A DNA stretch of 14,837 nt from CAYMPW01 sp964392725 (GCA_964392725.1 CAYMPW010000026.1:1-14837), one strand, 5' to 3'. Positions 5,542-13,034 are shown, counted from the stretch's first letter. Numbers and translations: made by a program. The notes: a model not told the origin generated them from the letters alone.

Positions 5542-5549
5542 TTATATAA
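5542..5549 (-). promoter_or_regulatory. TATA box of the 120-residue gene
   Basis: The palindromic TTATATAA is centred about 27 bases before ATG 5518. The rest of the 5519-5686 interval is AT-rich, with a second TATA-like ATTAAAATAG at 5655-5664 for thiDN; no riboswitch-like structure is seen in it. Confidence 0.6.
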
Positions 5550-5686
5550 TGTATTTGGGACTTGACTAAAACATCTTTCAAAAAAATCTGAAAATAGGTT
5601 TGAAAACAATAGCCACACTTGGAAAAAACATCAAAAAACTACACATTTAGATTACATTAAAATAGATTGCAACCATTGGTGTGGGT

Positions 5687-6967
5687 ATGAGATGCGCTCT
5701 TACAATTGCAGGGTCAGATTCCATAGGCGGTGCCGGTATTCAGGCAGATATCAAAGCCATGGCTTCCCTAGGTGTACACGCAACATGCGTTGTAACCGCC
5801 GTAACCGCGCAGAATACACAGGAAGTCGTAGACATCTACCCTGTTCCTGAAGAGTTCATTAAAACCCAATTATACACAATCTTAAAGGATGTAGACATCA
5901 AAGCTGTTAAAACAGGAATGTTGTACAGTCCTGAAATTGTTTCAACCGTTGCGGATATTCTGTACGATCACGAAACACCTTTGGTTGTGGATCCCGTTAT
6001 GATTGCAGGTGTGGGTGATGATTTATCTTCCGATGGTTTTTCCAAAGCCGTCAAGAAAGAACTTCTCCCGATTTGTGAACTCGTTACTCCGAACAAACAT
6101 GAAGCAGAAGTTTTGTCCGGAATGAAAATTCATAACGAAGACGATGCAATGTTCGCATGCGAACTTATCGGAAAAGAGGGTTCGTCCGTTCTTCTCAAAG
6201 GCGGACACATGAATACCAAAAACGTTGTGGATTATCTTTACTTATCATCAGAATTCACCAGAATGGAAAATCCCCGTCTTGAGGTTGCGGGTCACGGAGG
6301 AGGATGTACTCTTTCTTCATACATAACCGCACATATGGCAAAAGGAATCGATATCGTAAATTCGGTTTTACGCAGCAGAGATTTGATTCAGAATTCAATC
6401 GCATCCATGTATTCCATCGGAGAAGGTGTGAAAGTCGTTAACCCGATGACTAGAATGCACGATGAATCCGTACGCTTTACGGTTCTTGATTCCGTTGATG
6501 TTGCTGCTAAATCCCTTGTCAATAACATTCCGGAATATTGGGTTCTTCAAGACGGAATTAACATTGCGTACGCTGCGAAGAATGCGGCAGGACCCGAAGA
6601 TATTGCAGCCATAGACCGTAGAATTTCAATCCATAACGGATTATTGAGAAAGAACGGTTCAGCAAAATTCGGTGCAGCCGAACACTTGTCTTACATTCTT
6701 TTAGCTATGATGAAATCGGATTCCAAATGCAGATCGATTTTAAGTCTCTCATACAGAGAAGACCTTCTCGATATCATGGAAGAAGTTGGATTCATAATGG
6801 CATATGTCGAATCCCCTGGTGATGTTTCAATTATGGATGGTGTACTCATATCACTTCGCGAATGTGATGAAACGCCTGATGTGATTGTAAATAAACATCA
6901 GAAAACAGTGTATCTTCTTGCGGAAGATCCTGCGGAAATTCTGAAAAAGGTTGACTACATCTTATAA
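5687..6967 (+). CDS. thiDN: HMP(-P) kinase / thiamine-phosphate synthase fusion, ThiDN
   Basis: Two domains in 426 residues. ThiD (about 1-245) phosphorylates HMP and HMP-P: AGSDSIGGAGIQADIK near the start, VVDPVMIAGVGDDL, TPNKHEAEVLSG, VLLKGGH, and the anion-hole motif as G204-G-G-C207. The family usually has GTGC, so the Thr is replaced while the Cys is kept. ThiN (about 260-426) is the archaeal thiamine-phosphate synthase fold: IPEYW, R312 in DRRIS and H333 in FGAAEH. From memory, an Arg and a His 21 residues apart are essential in a studied ThiN (Pyrobaculum); here they are also 21 apart, so activity looks retained. ATG 5687 follows ATTAAAATAG (5655-5664) by a leaderless distance; GTG 5681 is the alternative. 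The stop shares TTATAA with the convergent chorismate mutase gene. Confidence 0.93.
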   Translation: MRCALTIAGSDSIGGAGIQADIKAMASLGVHATCVVTAVTAQNTQEVVDIYPVPEEFIKTQLYTILKDVDIKAVKTGMLYSPEIVSTVADILYDHETPLVVDPVMIAGVGDDLSSDGFSKAVKKELLPICELVTPNKHEAEVLSGMKIHNEDDAMFACELIGKEGSSVLLKGGHMNTKNVVDYLYLSSEFTRMENPRLEVAGHGGGCTLSSYITAHMAKGIDIVNSVLRSRDLIQNSIASMYSIGEGVKVVNPMTRMHDESVRFTVLDSVDVAAKSLVNNIPEYWVLQDGINIAYAAKNAAGPEDIAAIDRRISIHNGLLRKNGSAKFGAAEHLSYILLAMMKSDSKCRSILSLSYREDLLDIMEEVGFIMAYVESPGDVSIMDGVLISLRECDETPDVIVNKHQKTVYLLAEDPAEILKKVDYIL

Positions 6968-7234
6968 GGATTTTTGAATCCTGACAGATTCTTCCATTAT
7001 AAGTCTTGAAAGAGCTTCAGCGAACTCCGGATCAACATTGTTTGATTCCGCAATAGATCTGTATCTTTCCACAACCTTCTTTTCAACTTCCGAATTGACA
7101 ATCGGCATATTCTGATCAGCTTTGATATTGCCAATAGTCTGAGAAAGATTCATTCTCTCGGAAATGAGTTCCATTAAATGAATGTCTACATCCTTAATTC
7201 TATCACGGAGTTCTTCTATAGATGAGTCTTCCAT
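6962..7234 (-). CDS. Chorismate mutase, AroQ type
   Basis: A 90-residue all-helical protein matching the AroQ fold, which converts chorismate to prephenate for Phe and Tyr synthesis. Aligned by eye to the E. coli domain, R10, R27, K38, E51, S83 and Q87 correspond to Arg11, Arg28, Lys39, Glu52, Ser84 and Gln88. Two loop residues differ: N47 for Asp48 and V50 for Arg51. Most of the active site is kept but activity may be altered. It is a stand-alone domain. A TATA-like run at 7255-7268 precedes ATG 7234. It converges on thiDN and shares its TTATAA stop. Confidence 0.88.
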   Translation of the reverse strand: MEDSSIEELRDRIKDVDIHLMELISERMNLSQTIGNIKADQNMPIVNSEVEKKVVERYRSIAESNNVDPEFAEALSRLIMEESVRIQKSL

Positions 7235-7254
7235 GAATATTCAGATTAGAATGA

Positions 7255-7285
7255 ATATATAATAAATATAGCAACCAAACGTTGC
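7255..7285 (-). promoter_or_regulatory. Chorismate mutase promoter and adjacent dyad
   Basis: A TATA-like TATTTATTATATAT at 7255-7268 (minus strand) is suitably placed for ATG 7234. Immediately upstream GCAAC (7271-7275) and GTTGC (7281-7285) form a 5-base dyad with a 5-base spacer where a BRE or regulator would sit. The dyad is short and may be chance. Confidence 0.4.
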
Positions 7286-7289
7286 AAGG

Positions 7290-7318
7290 TAAAAACAACG
7301 GGTCCCGAAGGACCCGTT
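7290..7318 (-). terminator. Terminator with UUCG tetraloop after the FKBP gene
   Basis: On the minus strand AACGGGTCC-TTCG-GGACCCGTT (7318-7297) is a perfect 9-bp stem capped by the very stable C(UUCG)G tetraloop, followed by GTTTTT. It begins 10 bases after the stop of the membrane FKBP gene. This is an unusually well-formed intrinsic-style terminator for an archaeal gene. Confidence 0.75.
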
Positions 7319-7328
7319 AATAATTTGT

Positions 7329-8285
7329 TTACTTTTTCTCTTCTTTAACGAAGGACTTCAATGTAATTTTGAAGTAGAGAACTTCGTTGTAGATTTCACT
7401 GGATGTTGTTGCATCGGAGGGCTTTGCTACATCTTTAACTGTGTAGGAAGTAACCTTTCCGTTGTTTTCTTCAACATCTGAAATGTACAACATCTTGGAT
7501 CCGTTGTAGATTTCAAGAAGCATGATTCCGTCTGCGGTCTTGTTGAATTTCTCCACATTGTATGTGTATGAAATTACACCGTTGTTGATGGATTTGACAG
7601 TTGTTGTCAATTTTCCAAGGCCGTCATCGGAAACAACGTATGTTTCTCCGACTTTTACATCGTATGCGAGACATACACTGTTTGTAGCTTTATCGAGTGT
7701 TGCATCGACTTTCCATCCGTAGGGTGAAGTAAGTTCGTATGCTGTAACTTCGAAATTATCAAGTTCGTAAAGTTCTTCGAATGCTGCAAGAGGCATTTTG
7801 TCTGCAAGAGGAACTGTAAATGCATGGTCTGCATTGTATGTTTCATAGTTGCAAACATTAGCGACATATCCGTTCTCTGCGGAAATCTTAATCTCTTTTG
7901 TCTGACCGGCATGCATACCGATCAAAGCATTTTCGAAATCTTTCAACAAGCTTCCATTTCCGATTGTTACTTCAAGGGCATTGTATGCAGACTCTTTCTT
8001 AAGGTCGAAACTATTCGTTTTCAGAACATTTTCATCGTTGGCTACCGAGAAAAAGGACGTATCGAAAACGGCGTAACCCTCTTCTCCGTACGGAGCGTAC
8101 AATGTTCCAATGTAGTCAACTTCAACTTTGTTGCCGTCGACCGCTGCGGGTCCGTTTGAAATGCCGTGATCATAAACGTAAACGCCTAATACCGACACTG
8201 ATGCTAACAAGAGAACGATAAGACATGCCCATACAATGGGATCTCTCTCACGTTTCTCGACTGTTTCTTTCTCTTCGCCAGTCAT
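7329..8285 (-). CDS. Membrane-anchored FKBP-type peptidyl-prolyl isomerase
   Basis: The 318-residue protein has a charged N-terminus (1-15), one transmembrane helix (about 16-38, from PIVWACLIVLLL) and a large domain probably outside the membrane. The FKBP core is visible in VEVDYIGTL (54-62), FDTS (74-77), the segment around IGNGSLLKDFENALIGMHAG (108-127) and EIKISAENGY. The end, LYFKITLKSF, matches the last strand of FKBPs. About 130 residues between these parts form an insert like the chaperone-type flap domain of SlyD-like archaeal FKBPs. It probably helps fold exported proteins. ATG 8285 is preferred over ATG 8324 because the latter lies in the TATA box (8312-8322). Confidence 0.85.
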   Translation of the reverse strand: MTGEEKETVEKRERDPIVWACLIVLLLASVSVLGVYVYDHGISNGPAAVDGNKVEVDYIGTLYAPYGEEGYAVFDTSFFSVANDENVLKTNSFDLKKESAYNALEVTIGNGSLLKDFENALIGMHAGQTKEIKISAENGYVANVCNYETYNADHAFTVPLADKMPLAAFEELYELDNFEVTAYELTSPYGWKVDATLDKATNSVCLAYDVKVGETYVVSDDGLGKLTTTVKSINNGVISYTYNVEKFNKTADGIMLLEIYNGSKMLYISDVEENNGKVTSYTVKDVAKPSDATTSSEIYNEVLYFKITLKSFVKEEKK

Positions 8286-8311
8286 TTTACCGAATTGTGC
8301 TATGTAAGAGC

Positions 8312-8322
8312 GATATAAAAAC
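8312..8322 (-). promoter_or_regulatory. TATA box of the FKBP gene
   Basis: On the minus strand this reads GTTTTTATATC, centred about 32 bases before ATG 8285, so the transcript is leaderless or nearly so. Confidence 0.6.
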
Positions 8323-8340
8323 ATAATCCCCTTTTAGCAC

Positions 8341-8369
8341 ATATGCGCGTATACGGGATACGCGCGTAT
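8341..8369. promoter_or_regulatory. 12-base inverted repeat between FKBP and thiE promoters
   Basis: ATATGCGCGTAT (8341-8352), spacer ACGGG, and ATACGCGCGTAT (8358-8369) are reverse complements except for one position. The GC core contrasts with the AT-rich surroundings. It lies 19 bases beyond the FKBP TATA box and about 55 bases before that of thiE (8425-8434). It may be a regulator site for either gene. The same motif is not seen upstream of thiDN or thiM. Confidence 0.5.
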
Positions 8370-8456
8370 AAGGATTCAATAATCCAATATCGTACGATTT
8401 TTGAGAAAAAAACAAGAATAATAACAATTAAATCATTTGTTGCAACTCTCGGAATT

Positions 8457-9083
8457 ATGTACGATCTCTATGTTGTAACCGATGATTCCATGTCTCACGG
8501 ACGCACCCATGCGGAAGTTGCTGAATTGGCTTTTGCGGGGGGAGCGGATGCGGTTCAGCTTAGAATGAAAAATTCCGATGAAAAAGAGATGCTGGAACAG
8601 GCACTTTTAATATCCGAATCATCAAAGAAATACGGTAAACTTTTCTTTGTGAATGATAACTTTTCGGTTGCCTTGAAATCCGGTGCGGACGGCGTACATT
8701 TCGGACAGAGCGACATGCACATTACCGAAGCGCGTAAAATCTGCGGAAAAGATATGTTAATCGGAATATCCGCAGGAACTTTGGAAGAAGCGTTGGATGC
8801 CGAAAAATTCGGTGCTGACTATATTGGATTCGGCCCTGTGTTTGATACTTCATCTAAATCAGATGCTCCCTCAGGTATCGGCCTCGAACTTTTGAAAGAA
8901 GTTTGTAAAAAAGTCAAGATTCCGGTTGTTGCAATCGGGGGAATAAACGAATCAAATACAGAATCAGTATTGAAAGCTGGTGCAGAAGGATTGGCAGTAA
9001 TTTCAGTTGTGGTTGCAAAAGAAGATATTAAATCTGCAACAACAAAAATGAAAACACTTATTGATGCAATAAAATCTCAATGA
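8457..9083 (+). CDS. thiE: Thiamine-phosphate synthase, ThiE type
   Basis: Condenses HMP-PP with hydroxyethylthiazole phosphate to thiamine phosphate. The 208-residue TIM barrel shows VQLRMK (33-38), FVND (64-67), GVHFGQSD (79-86), GISAGT (103-108), GFGPVFDTSSKSD (124-136) and VAIGGIN (158-164), all characteristic of ThiE. The frame is open further upstream, but ATG 8457 begins the first barrel strand (MYDLYVVTD) and lies about 28 bases from CAATTAAATC (8425-8434). thiM follows after 91 bases with a possible promoter of its own. The window also holds a ThiN domain, so there may be two unrelated enzymes for one reaction. Confidence 0.95.
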   Translation: MYDLYVVTDDSMSHGRTHAEVAELAFAGGADAVQLRMKNSDEKEMLEQALLISESSKKYGKLFFVNDNFSVALKSGADGVHFGQSDMHITEARKICGKDMLIGISAGTLEEALDAEKFGADYIGFGPVFDTSSKSDAPSGIGLELLKEVCKKVKIPVVAIGGINESNTESVLKAGAEGLAVISVVVAKEDIKSATTKMKTLIDAIKSQ

Positions 9084-9174
9084 GGACAAATTTATTGAAA
9101 AAATATCACAATTATAATAATTAAATTGAAGTTATTCCAAAATCATCATATACCAAAATCTATAATCATCGTTT

Positions 9175-9972
9175 ATGAGTCTAGCTACATCAGATCATTT
9201 GATCTTTTTGAGAAAGAAAGTACCCTTGGTACATCAGATTACAAATTATGTAACTGTGAACGATTGTGCAAATATAACATTGTGCACAGGAGGTTCTCCA
9301 GTAATGACTGATGCTATTGAAGACGTAGAAGATATGGTAGGTCTTGCTTCCGCTCTTGTTCTTAACATCGGAACACTTAACGAACGTACAGTAGAATCTA
9401 TGATTATTGCCGGTAAAGCTGCCAACAAGAAAAAAATCCCCGTGATTCTCGATCCTGTCGGTGTCGGTGCAACAAAATACAGAACCGAAGTCGCACTCAG
9501 AATCTTGAAAGAAGTTAAAGTTTCAATCATAAAAGGAAACGGCGGAGAAATCGGTGTCCTTTCAGGTCTCGGCGGAGAAGTAAGAGGCGTTGATTCCGTT
9601 TCTACATCAGATGAACCTGCAATTCTTGTAAAAGAATTGGCCAAACAGACTGGTTGCGTTGTTGCGATGAGCGGAGAGAAAGATTACGTTTCCGACGGTG
9701 AACAGGTTGCGGAAATCAGTAACGGAACCGACTTTATGGGTAAAGTTTCCGGAACCGGATGTATGCTTTCATCTGCAATGGGATGTTTCGCAGGAACCAC
9801 CAAAGACATGTTTGCAGCCGCTGTAAATGCAATGGTTGTATTCTCTGTAGCCGGAGAATTTGCAACCAACCATGCTTCCGGACCCGGAACATTCAAAGCC
9901 GCATTTATGGATGCTATGTACAACCTCGACGCAAAAGTCGTGGATGCAAAAGCAAACATCAAAGAATTATAA
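9175..9972 (+). CDS. thiM: Hydroxyethylthiazole kinase
   Basis: Phosphorylates 4-methyl-5-hydroxyethylthiazole, allowing salvage of the thiazole half for ThiE or ThiN. The 265-residue ribokinase-like protein has VHQITNYVTVNDCAN near the start, TGGSPVM, ILDPVGVGAT, KGNGGEI (the family usually has GNASE), and the catalytic GTGC at 193-196 within KVSGTGCMLSS. Length is typical. ATG 9175 is preceded by a weak TATA-like CATATACC at 9147-9154. Its stop overlaps that of convergent pth2 through a shared TTATAA. With thiE and thiDN it forms a thiamine salvage and assembly neighbourhood. Confidence 0.95.
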   Translation: MSLATSDHLIFLRKKVPLVHQITNYVTVNDCANITLCTGGSPVMTDAIEDVEDMVGLASALVLNIGTLNERTVESMIIAGKAANKKKIPVILDPVGVGATKYRTEVALRILKEVKVSIIKGNGGEIGVLSGLGGEVRGVDSVSTSDEPAILVKELAKQTGCVVAMSGEKDYVSDGEQVAEISNGTDFMGKVSGTGCMLSSAMGCFAGTTKDMFAAAVNAMVVFSVAGEFATNHASGPGTFKAAFMDAMYNLDAKVVDAKANIKEL

Positions 9973-10329
9973 CATTTTTAATTCGCCGGTAAGACGATTC
10001 ATGTCGGATACTTTGGCGGGTCCCAAACCGATGCATGTAACCGTGCCGGGAGCAATCTCGGTACGGCCTGCATCCGTAATTACGCAATTTATTATACCCT
10101 GTGCATCCGCAAAGGATTTTATTTCGTAGAGTTGAGCTTCCGAATCTACTTTCAAAACAATTTTGGCCTGTCCTTTATCCCACCATTCTCTGAATGTTTT
10201 GGGATCTTTTTTATTGGAGGCAAAAGCACACGATACTGCGGCGTGACCTGCCTGTGCCGCTGCTTTTCCTTTAGACAATTTAAGATCGTTTCTTACAACG
10301 ATAACCATTTTACATTCTTCGGTTGCCAT
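9967..10329 (-). CDS. pth2: Peptidyl-tRNA hydrolase, Pth2 type
   Basis: Releases tRNA from prematurely dropped peptidyl-tRNA in the cytosol. The 120-residue protein matches the archaeal/eukaryotic Pth2 family: MVIVVRNDLKLSKGKAAAQA at about 8-27, with the active-site pattern K20-G-K22, Q26 and H29, then DAGRTEIAPGT and the closing GLGPA. The frame is open upstream, but ATG 10329 gives the normal length and lies about 31 bases from GATATAATATT (10355-10365). It converges with thiM and is divergent from the 130-residue gene across 95 bases. Confidence 0.95.
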   Translation of the reverse strand: MATEECKMVIVVRNDLKLSKGKAAAQAGHAAVSCAFASNKKDPKTFREWWDKGQAKIVLKVDSEAQLYEIKSFADAQGIINCVITDAGRTEIAPGTVTCIGLGPAKVSDMNRLTGELKML

Positions 10330-10354
10330 TTTGCTCGATTTATTATCAATACAA

Positions 10355-10403
10355 GATATAATATTCTTTACACCGAACATCGATATTAACAATGTTTATT
10401 TAC
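10355..10403. promoter_or_regulatory. Back-to-back TATA boxes of pth2 and the 130-residue gene
   Basis: GATATAATATT (10355-10365, serving the minus strand) and TTTATTTAC (10395-10403, serving the plus strand) lie about 30 and 26 bases from ATG 10329 and ATG 10425. Both transcripts are therefore probably leaderless, and the whole divergent control region is 95 bases. Confidence 0.55.
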
Positions 10404-10424
10404 TCAAAAATACAATACACATAC

Positions 10425-10817
10425 ATGGCCCATGTAAAAATAGAATACAATTATACAGACCGCCCGCTCAACAACGATGAGCTCAGGCGCAAAACAACCG
10501 GAGCGATGGAAGCGTATCTTATGAGCCTGGTTACAGAAATGAAATCCGCAGATATTGATGTGACATACATTTCAAACAAAACAGATGCGTCTTTCAGCAC
10601 TTTAACAATCAACGGAAAATCCGTGTATGATATTCTCAACGGTTTGAACATAATCATGCCAAGCAATGAAGAAGATGAGGGAGAAGAATGCGGAACCGTA
10701 CGTCCGAAAATGGTTGTTTTCGATCGCCCCACACTTGATTGGAAGAAAGATTTCGTAGAAGATATTCCCGATATTCTTATGAAGAATGCCATATCCAAAG
10801 CATATTCCGAAAGCTAA
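10425..10817 (+). CDS. Unknown protein, 130 residues, perhaps DUF2703-like
   Basis: Starts MAHVKIEYNYTDRP, contains IDVTYISNKTDASFSTLTIN followed by GKSVYDIL, an acidic linker (NEEDEGEECG), and ends DFVEDIPDILMKNAISKAY. The INGK-x5-L element and the closing IP-x2-L-x3-AI-x-KA pattern recall DUF2703-type thioredoxin-like proteins. However, the N-terminal cysteine pair of that family is absent, so the match is tentative and a redox role is unlikely. ATG 10425 sits at leaderless distance from its TATA box. A hairpin follows the stop. Confidence 0.65.
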   Translation: MAHVKIEYNYTDRPLNNDELRRKTTGAMEAYLMSLVTEMKSADIDVTYISNKTDASFSTLTINGKSVYDILNGLNIIMPSNEEDEGEECGTVRPKMVVFDRPTLDWKKDFVEDIPDILMKNAISKAYSES

Positions 10818-10823
10818 ACACAC

Positions 10824-10841
10824 AGGGTGCACCCGCACCCT
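10824..10841 (+). terminator. Hairpin after the 130-residue gene
   Basis: AGGGTGC (10824-10830), loop ACCC and GCACCCT (10835-10841) form a perfect 7-bp stem 6 bases after the stop, followed by a pyrimidine-rich, T-rich tail to about 10862. Probably terminates transcription before the tgtA promoter. Confidence 0.6.
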
Positions 10842-10869
10842 CTATTATTATTTCCCTTTTTTACCGCAC

Positions 10870-10879
10870 CTTTTAAATC
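10870..10879 (+). promoter_or_regulatory. TATA box of tgtA
   Basis: CTTTTAAATC is centred about 26 bases before ATG 10901, implying a leaderless transcript. Confidence 0.6.
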
Positions 10880-10900
10880 CGCCCGGATAATCCCATCATT

Positions 10901-12823
10901 ATGTTCGAGATAACCAAGAGGGACGGACTCGCCCGCATAGGCAAGTTTGAAACCGTATCAGGCGTGCTTGAAACTCCTGCTCTTCTTCCAGTAGTTAATC
11001 CTAAAATATGCACGGTATCACCCCGTGAACTCTATGATGAGTTTGGATTCAGGGCATTGATTACCAATTCATATATTATCAAAAATACGCCCGACCTCAA
11101 AGCAAAAGCTCAGGAAGTCGGACTTCACGAAATGTTGGATTTCCCAGGTACAATCATGACCGACTCAGGAACTTTCCAGAGTCACATGTACGGTGAAGTA
11201 GAACTCACCAACGAGGAAATTGTAGAATTCCAGAAAAGTATCAAAACCGATATCGGAACTGTTCTTGATATTTTCACCGAACCTTTTTGGTCAAAAGAAC
11301 AAACAGCCGATTCCATCGAAGTTACTCTCGAAAGAACAGAAAAAGCCTGTGAAATGAAAGGCGAAATGATGATCAACGGTGTTGTACAAGGTTCCATTTA
11401 CCCCGATCTCAGAGAATACTGCGCAGACAAAATGGCATCCATGGATATTGATGTCCACCCAATCGGAGGAGTTGTTCCCCTTATGGAACAGTACCGCTAC
11501 TCCGAACTCGTAGATATTATCATAGCATCTAAGAAAGGATTGAATCCCAACCGTCCCGTTCACCTTTTTGGTGCAGGACACCCCATGCTTCTCGCTTTGG
11601 CAACTTTGCTCGGATGCGATCTTTTCGATTCCGCATCATACGCCAAATTCGCAAGAGACGACAGAATGATGTTTATCGACGGAACATACCGTCTCGGTGA
11701 CATGCAGTCTCTTGACTGTACATGTCCCGCATGTATCGGCAAAGATCTTGCAACCCTTAGGAAAATGAACCCCAAGGAAAGAACAAAGCTCATTGCAAAA
11801 CACAACCTGTATCAGATTACGGCAGAACTTGCACTTGTTAAAAGATACATCCGCGAAGGCCGCCTTTGGGAACTTGCGGAAACCAGGTGCAGAGCTCACC
11901 CCGCACTTCTCGATGCTCTCCGTAAACTCGGCGAACACAGAGAATTTTTGGAGACATACGAACCCATCAGCAGAGACGGAGCAATGTTCTACACAGGATC
12001 CGAAACCCTCAACCGTCCCATCTTTGAAAGGTACGCAAAACGTATGGACGAAACATATGTTCCCACTACAAAGAAAGCGGTTCTTTTCCCCGAAGAAGGA
12101 AAACCATACGGAAGAGTATACGGCCGTGAATTCGATTGTGCACGTAAAGCAGGATACACACCTGTCGTAATGTCTCCCTTCGGAGCCGTTCCCGCAGAAT
12201 TGGATGAAATGTATCCTCTCGCACAGTCTTTGTTCCCAGATATCCTTGACAAAGAAACAGAAACGGTATCCGAAGAACTTACAGTCGGATTCCTGGAAAA
12301 ATTCTTTGACGAAGTTATCAGTCCCGAAGAAATTCCCGAAGGAAACGAAGAATACGACGGAGATCTCATCAGAGCTGCCGCGGTTTCAAGATTCCAGTTC
12401 GGCAAAGAAGCAACCGATGCTCTTTTCACCGGAAAGATCGAACTCGTCAAGAGCAGAAAAACCGGAAAGATCAGAAACGTTATCTCGGACGGAGAACACG
12501 TTCTTTCCATGCGTGCGGCAGACGGTTTGTACACTCTTCGCGAAGAAGGAGCAAAACGTATTCTTGCAACTGTTCCCGCACCCCACATGAGAGTTGTCCT
12601 TATGGATGACGCGGTTCCCTTCGTATCCGAAGGAAAGAATGTGTTCTGTCAGTTCACATTGGGTTGCGATCCCGAGCTCAGGCTCATGGAAGAAGTAATC
12701 GTCACCGACAGTAACGATAAATTCGTTGCAACGGGACGTCTTGCAATGACCGCAAAAGAAATGGCTTCATTCAAAAAGGGAATCGGAGTCAAAGTCCGCA
12801 GCGGAAACTCCGACGAAGCCTGA
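10901..12823 (+). CDS. tgtA: Archaeosine tRNA-guanine(15) transglycosylase
   Basis: Exchanges guanine-15 in the tRNA D-loop for preQ0, the committed step to archaeosine. The 640-residue protein is full length with the catalytic barrel first (about 1-340). D88 lies in MTDSG, the nucleophile candidate is D243 in LFDSASY, and the zinc site is C273, C275, C278 and H301. These are offset by a constant 6 or 7 from the Pyrococcus residues I recall. The C-terminal extension ends in a PUA domain (about 565-637, from HMRVVLMDDAVPFV) that holds the acceptor end. TATA box at 10870-10879. The last 57 bases overlap antisense with the pcc1-like gene. Confidence 0.96.
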   Translation: MFEITKRDGLARIGKFETVSGVLETPALLPVVNPKICTVSPRELYDEFGFRALITNSYIIKNTPDLKAKAQEVGLHEMLDFPGTIMTDSGTFQSHMYGEVELTNEEIVEFQKSIKTDIGTVLDIFTEPFWSKEQTADSIEVTLERTEKACEMKGEMMINGVVQGSIYPDLREYCADKMASMDIDVHPIGGVVPLMEQYRYSELVDIIIASKKGLNPNRPVHLFGAGHPMLLALATLLGCDLFDSASYAKFARDDRMMFIDGTYRLGDMQSLDCTCPACIGKDLATLRKMNPKERTKLIAKHNLYQITAELALVKRYIREGRLWELAETRCRAHPALLDALRKLGEHREFLETYEPISRDGAMFYTGSETLNRPIFERYAKRMDETYVPTTKKAVLFPEEGKPYGRVYGREFDCARKAGYTPVVMSPFGAVPAELDEMYPLAQSLFPDILDKETETVSEELTVGFLEKFFDEVISPEEIPEGNEEYDGDLIRAAAVSRFQFGKEATDALFTGKIELVKSRKTGKIRNVISDGEHVLSMRAADGLYTLREEGAKRILATVPAPHMRVVLMDDAVPFVSEGKNVFCQFTLGCDPELRLMEEVIVTDSNDKFVATGRLAMTAKEMASFKKGIGVKVRSGNSDEA

Positions 12824-13030
12824 AGCTTCTTCGGCAATTTTAATACAGGCCAAAAGGTCGTCGGCTGCGTTCCGGAGTGTTCCGGCGCAGTCGGCTTCCG
12901 TGGTCAATGTAAGTTTACATCCGTCCAAAACGGATTTTACGTATTCTTTATTATCCGGTTCAAGTGAATTGTAAATATTCAACGCAATTTTTTCATCAGG
13001 ATATTCGAGTGTTAAAACTAAAGACAACAT
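12767..13030 (-). CDS. KEOPS subunit Pcc1-like protein
   Basis: Pcc1 is the small dimerising subunit of KEOPS, which makes t6A at position 37 of ANN-decoding tRNAs. The 87-residue protein begins MLSLVLTLEYPDEKIALNIY, followed by SLEPDN, a strand with KLTLTTEAD, and a helix containing TLRNAADDLLACIKIAEEA. This strand-helix-strand-strand-helix order is that of Pcc1. ATG 13030 is chosen because it follows the upstream stop by 4 bases with GTGAT as ribosome site; an ATG at 13057 would overlap the upstream gene. After the fold a tail of about 17 residues (SGFVGVSAADFDSDSLFE region) is encoded antisense to the end of tgtA. Confidence 0.7.
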   Translation of the reverse strand: MLSLVLTLEYPDEKIALNIYNSLEPDNKEYVKSVLDGCKLTLTTEADCAGTLRNAADDLLACIKIAEEASGFVGVSAADFDSDSLFE

Positions 13031-13034
13031 AAAA

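Noticed and set aside
8370..8456. TPP riboswitch upstream of thiE
   Set aside because: No CUGAGA or other conserved thi-box elements are present and the start lies at leaderless distance from a TATA box.
11989..12588. 199-codon minus-strand frame inside tgtA
   Set aside because: Ser/Arg-rich shadow of tgtA with no promoter or family resemblance.
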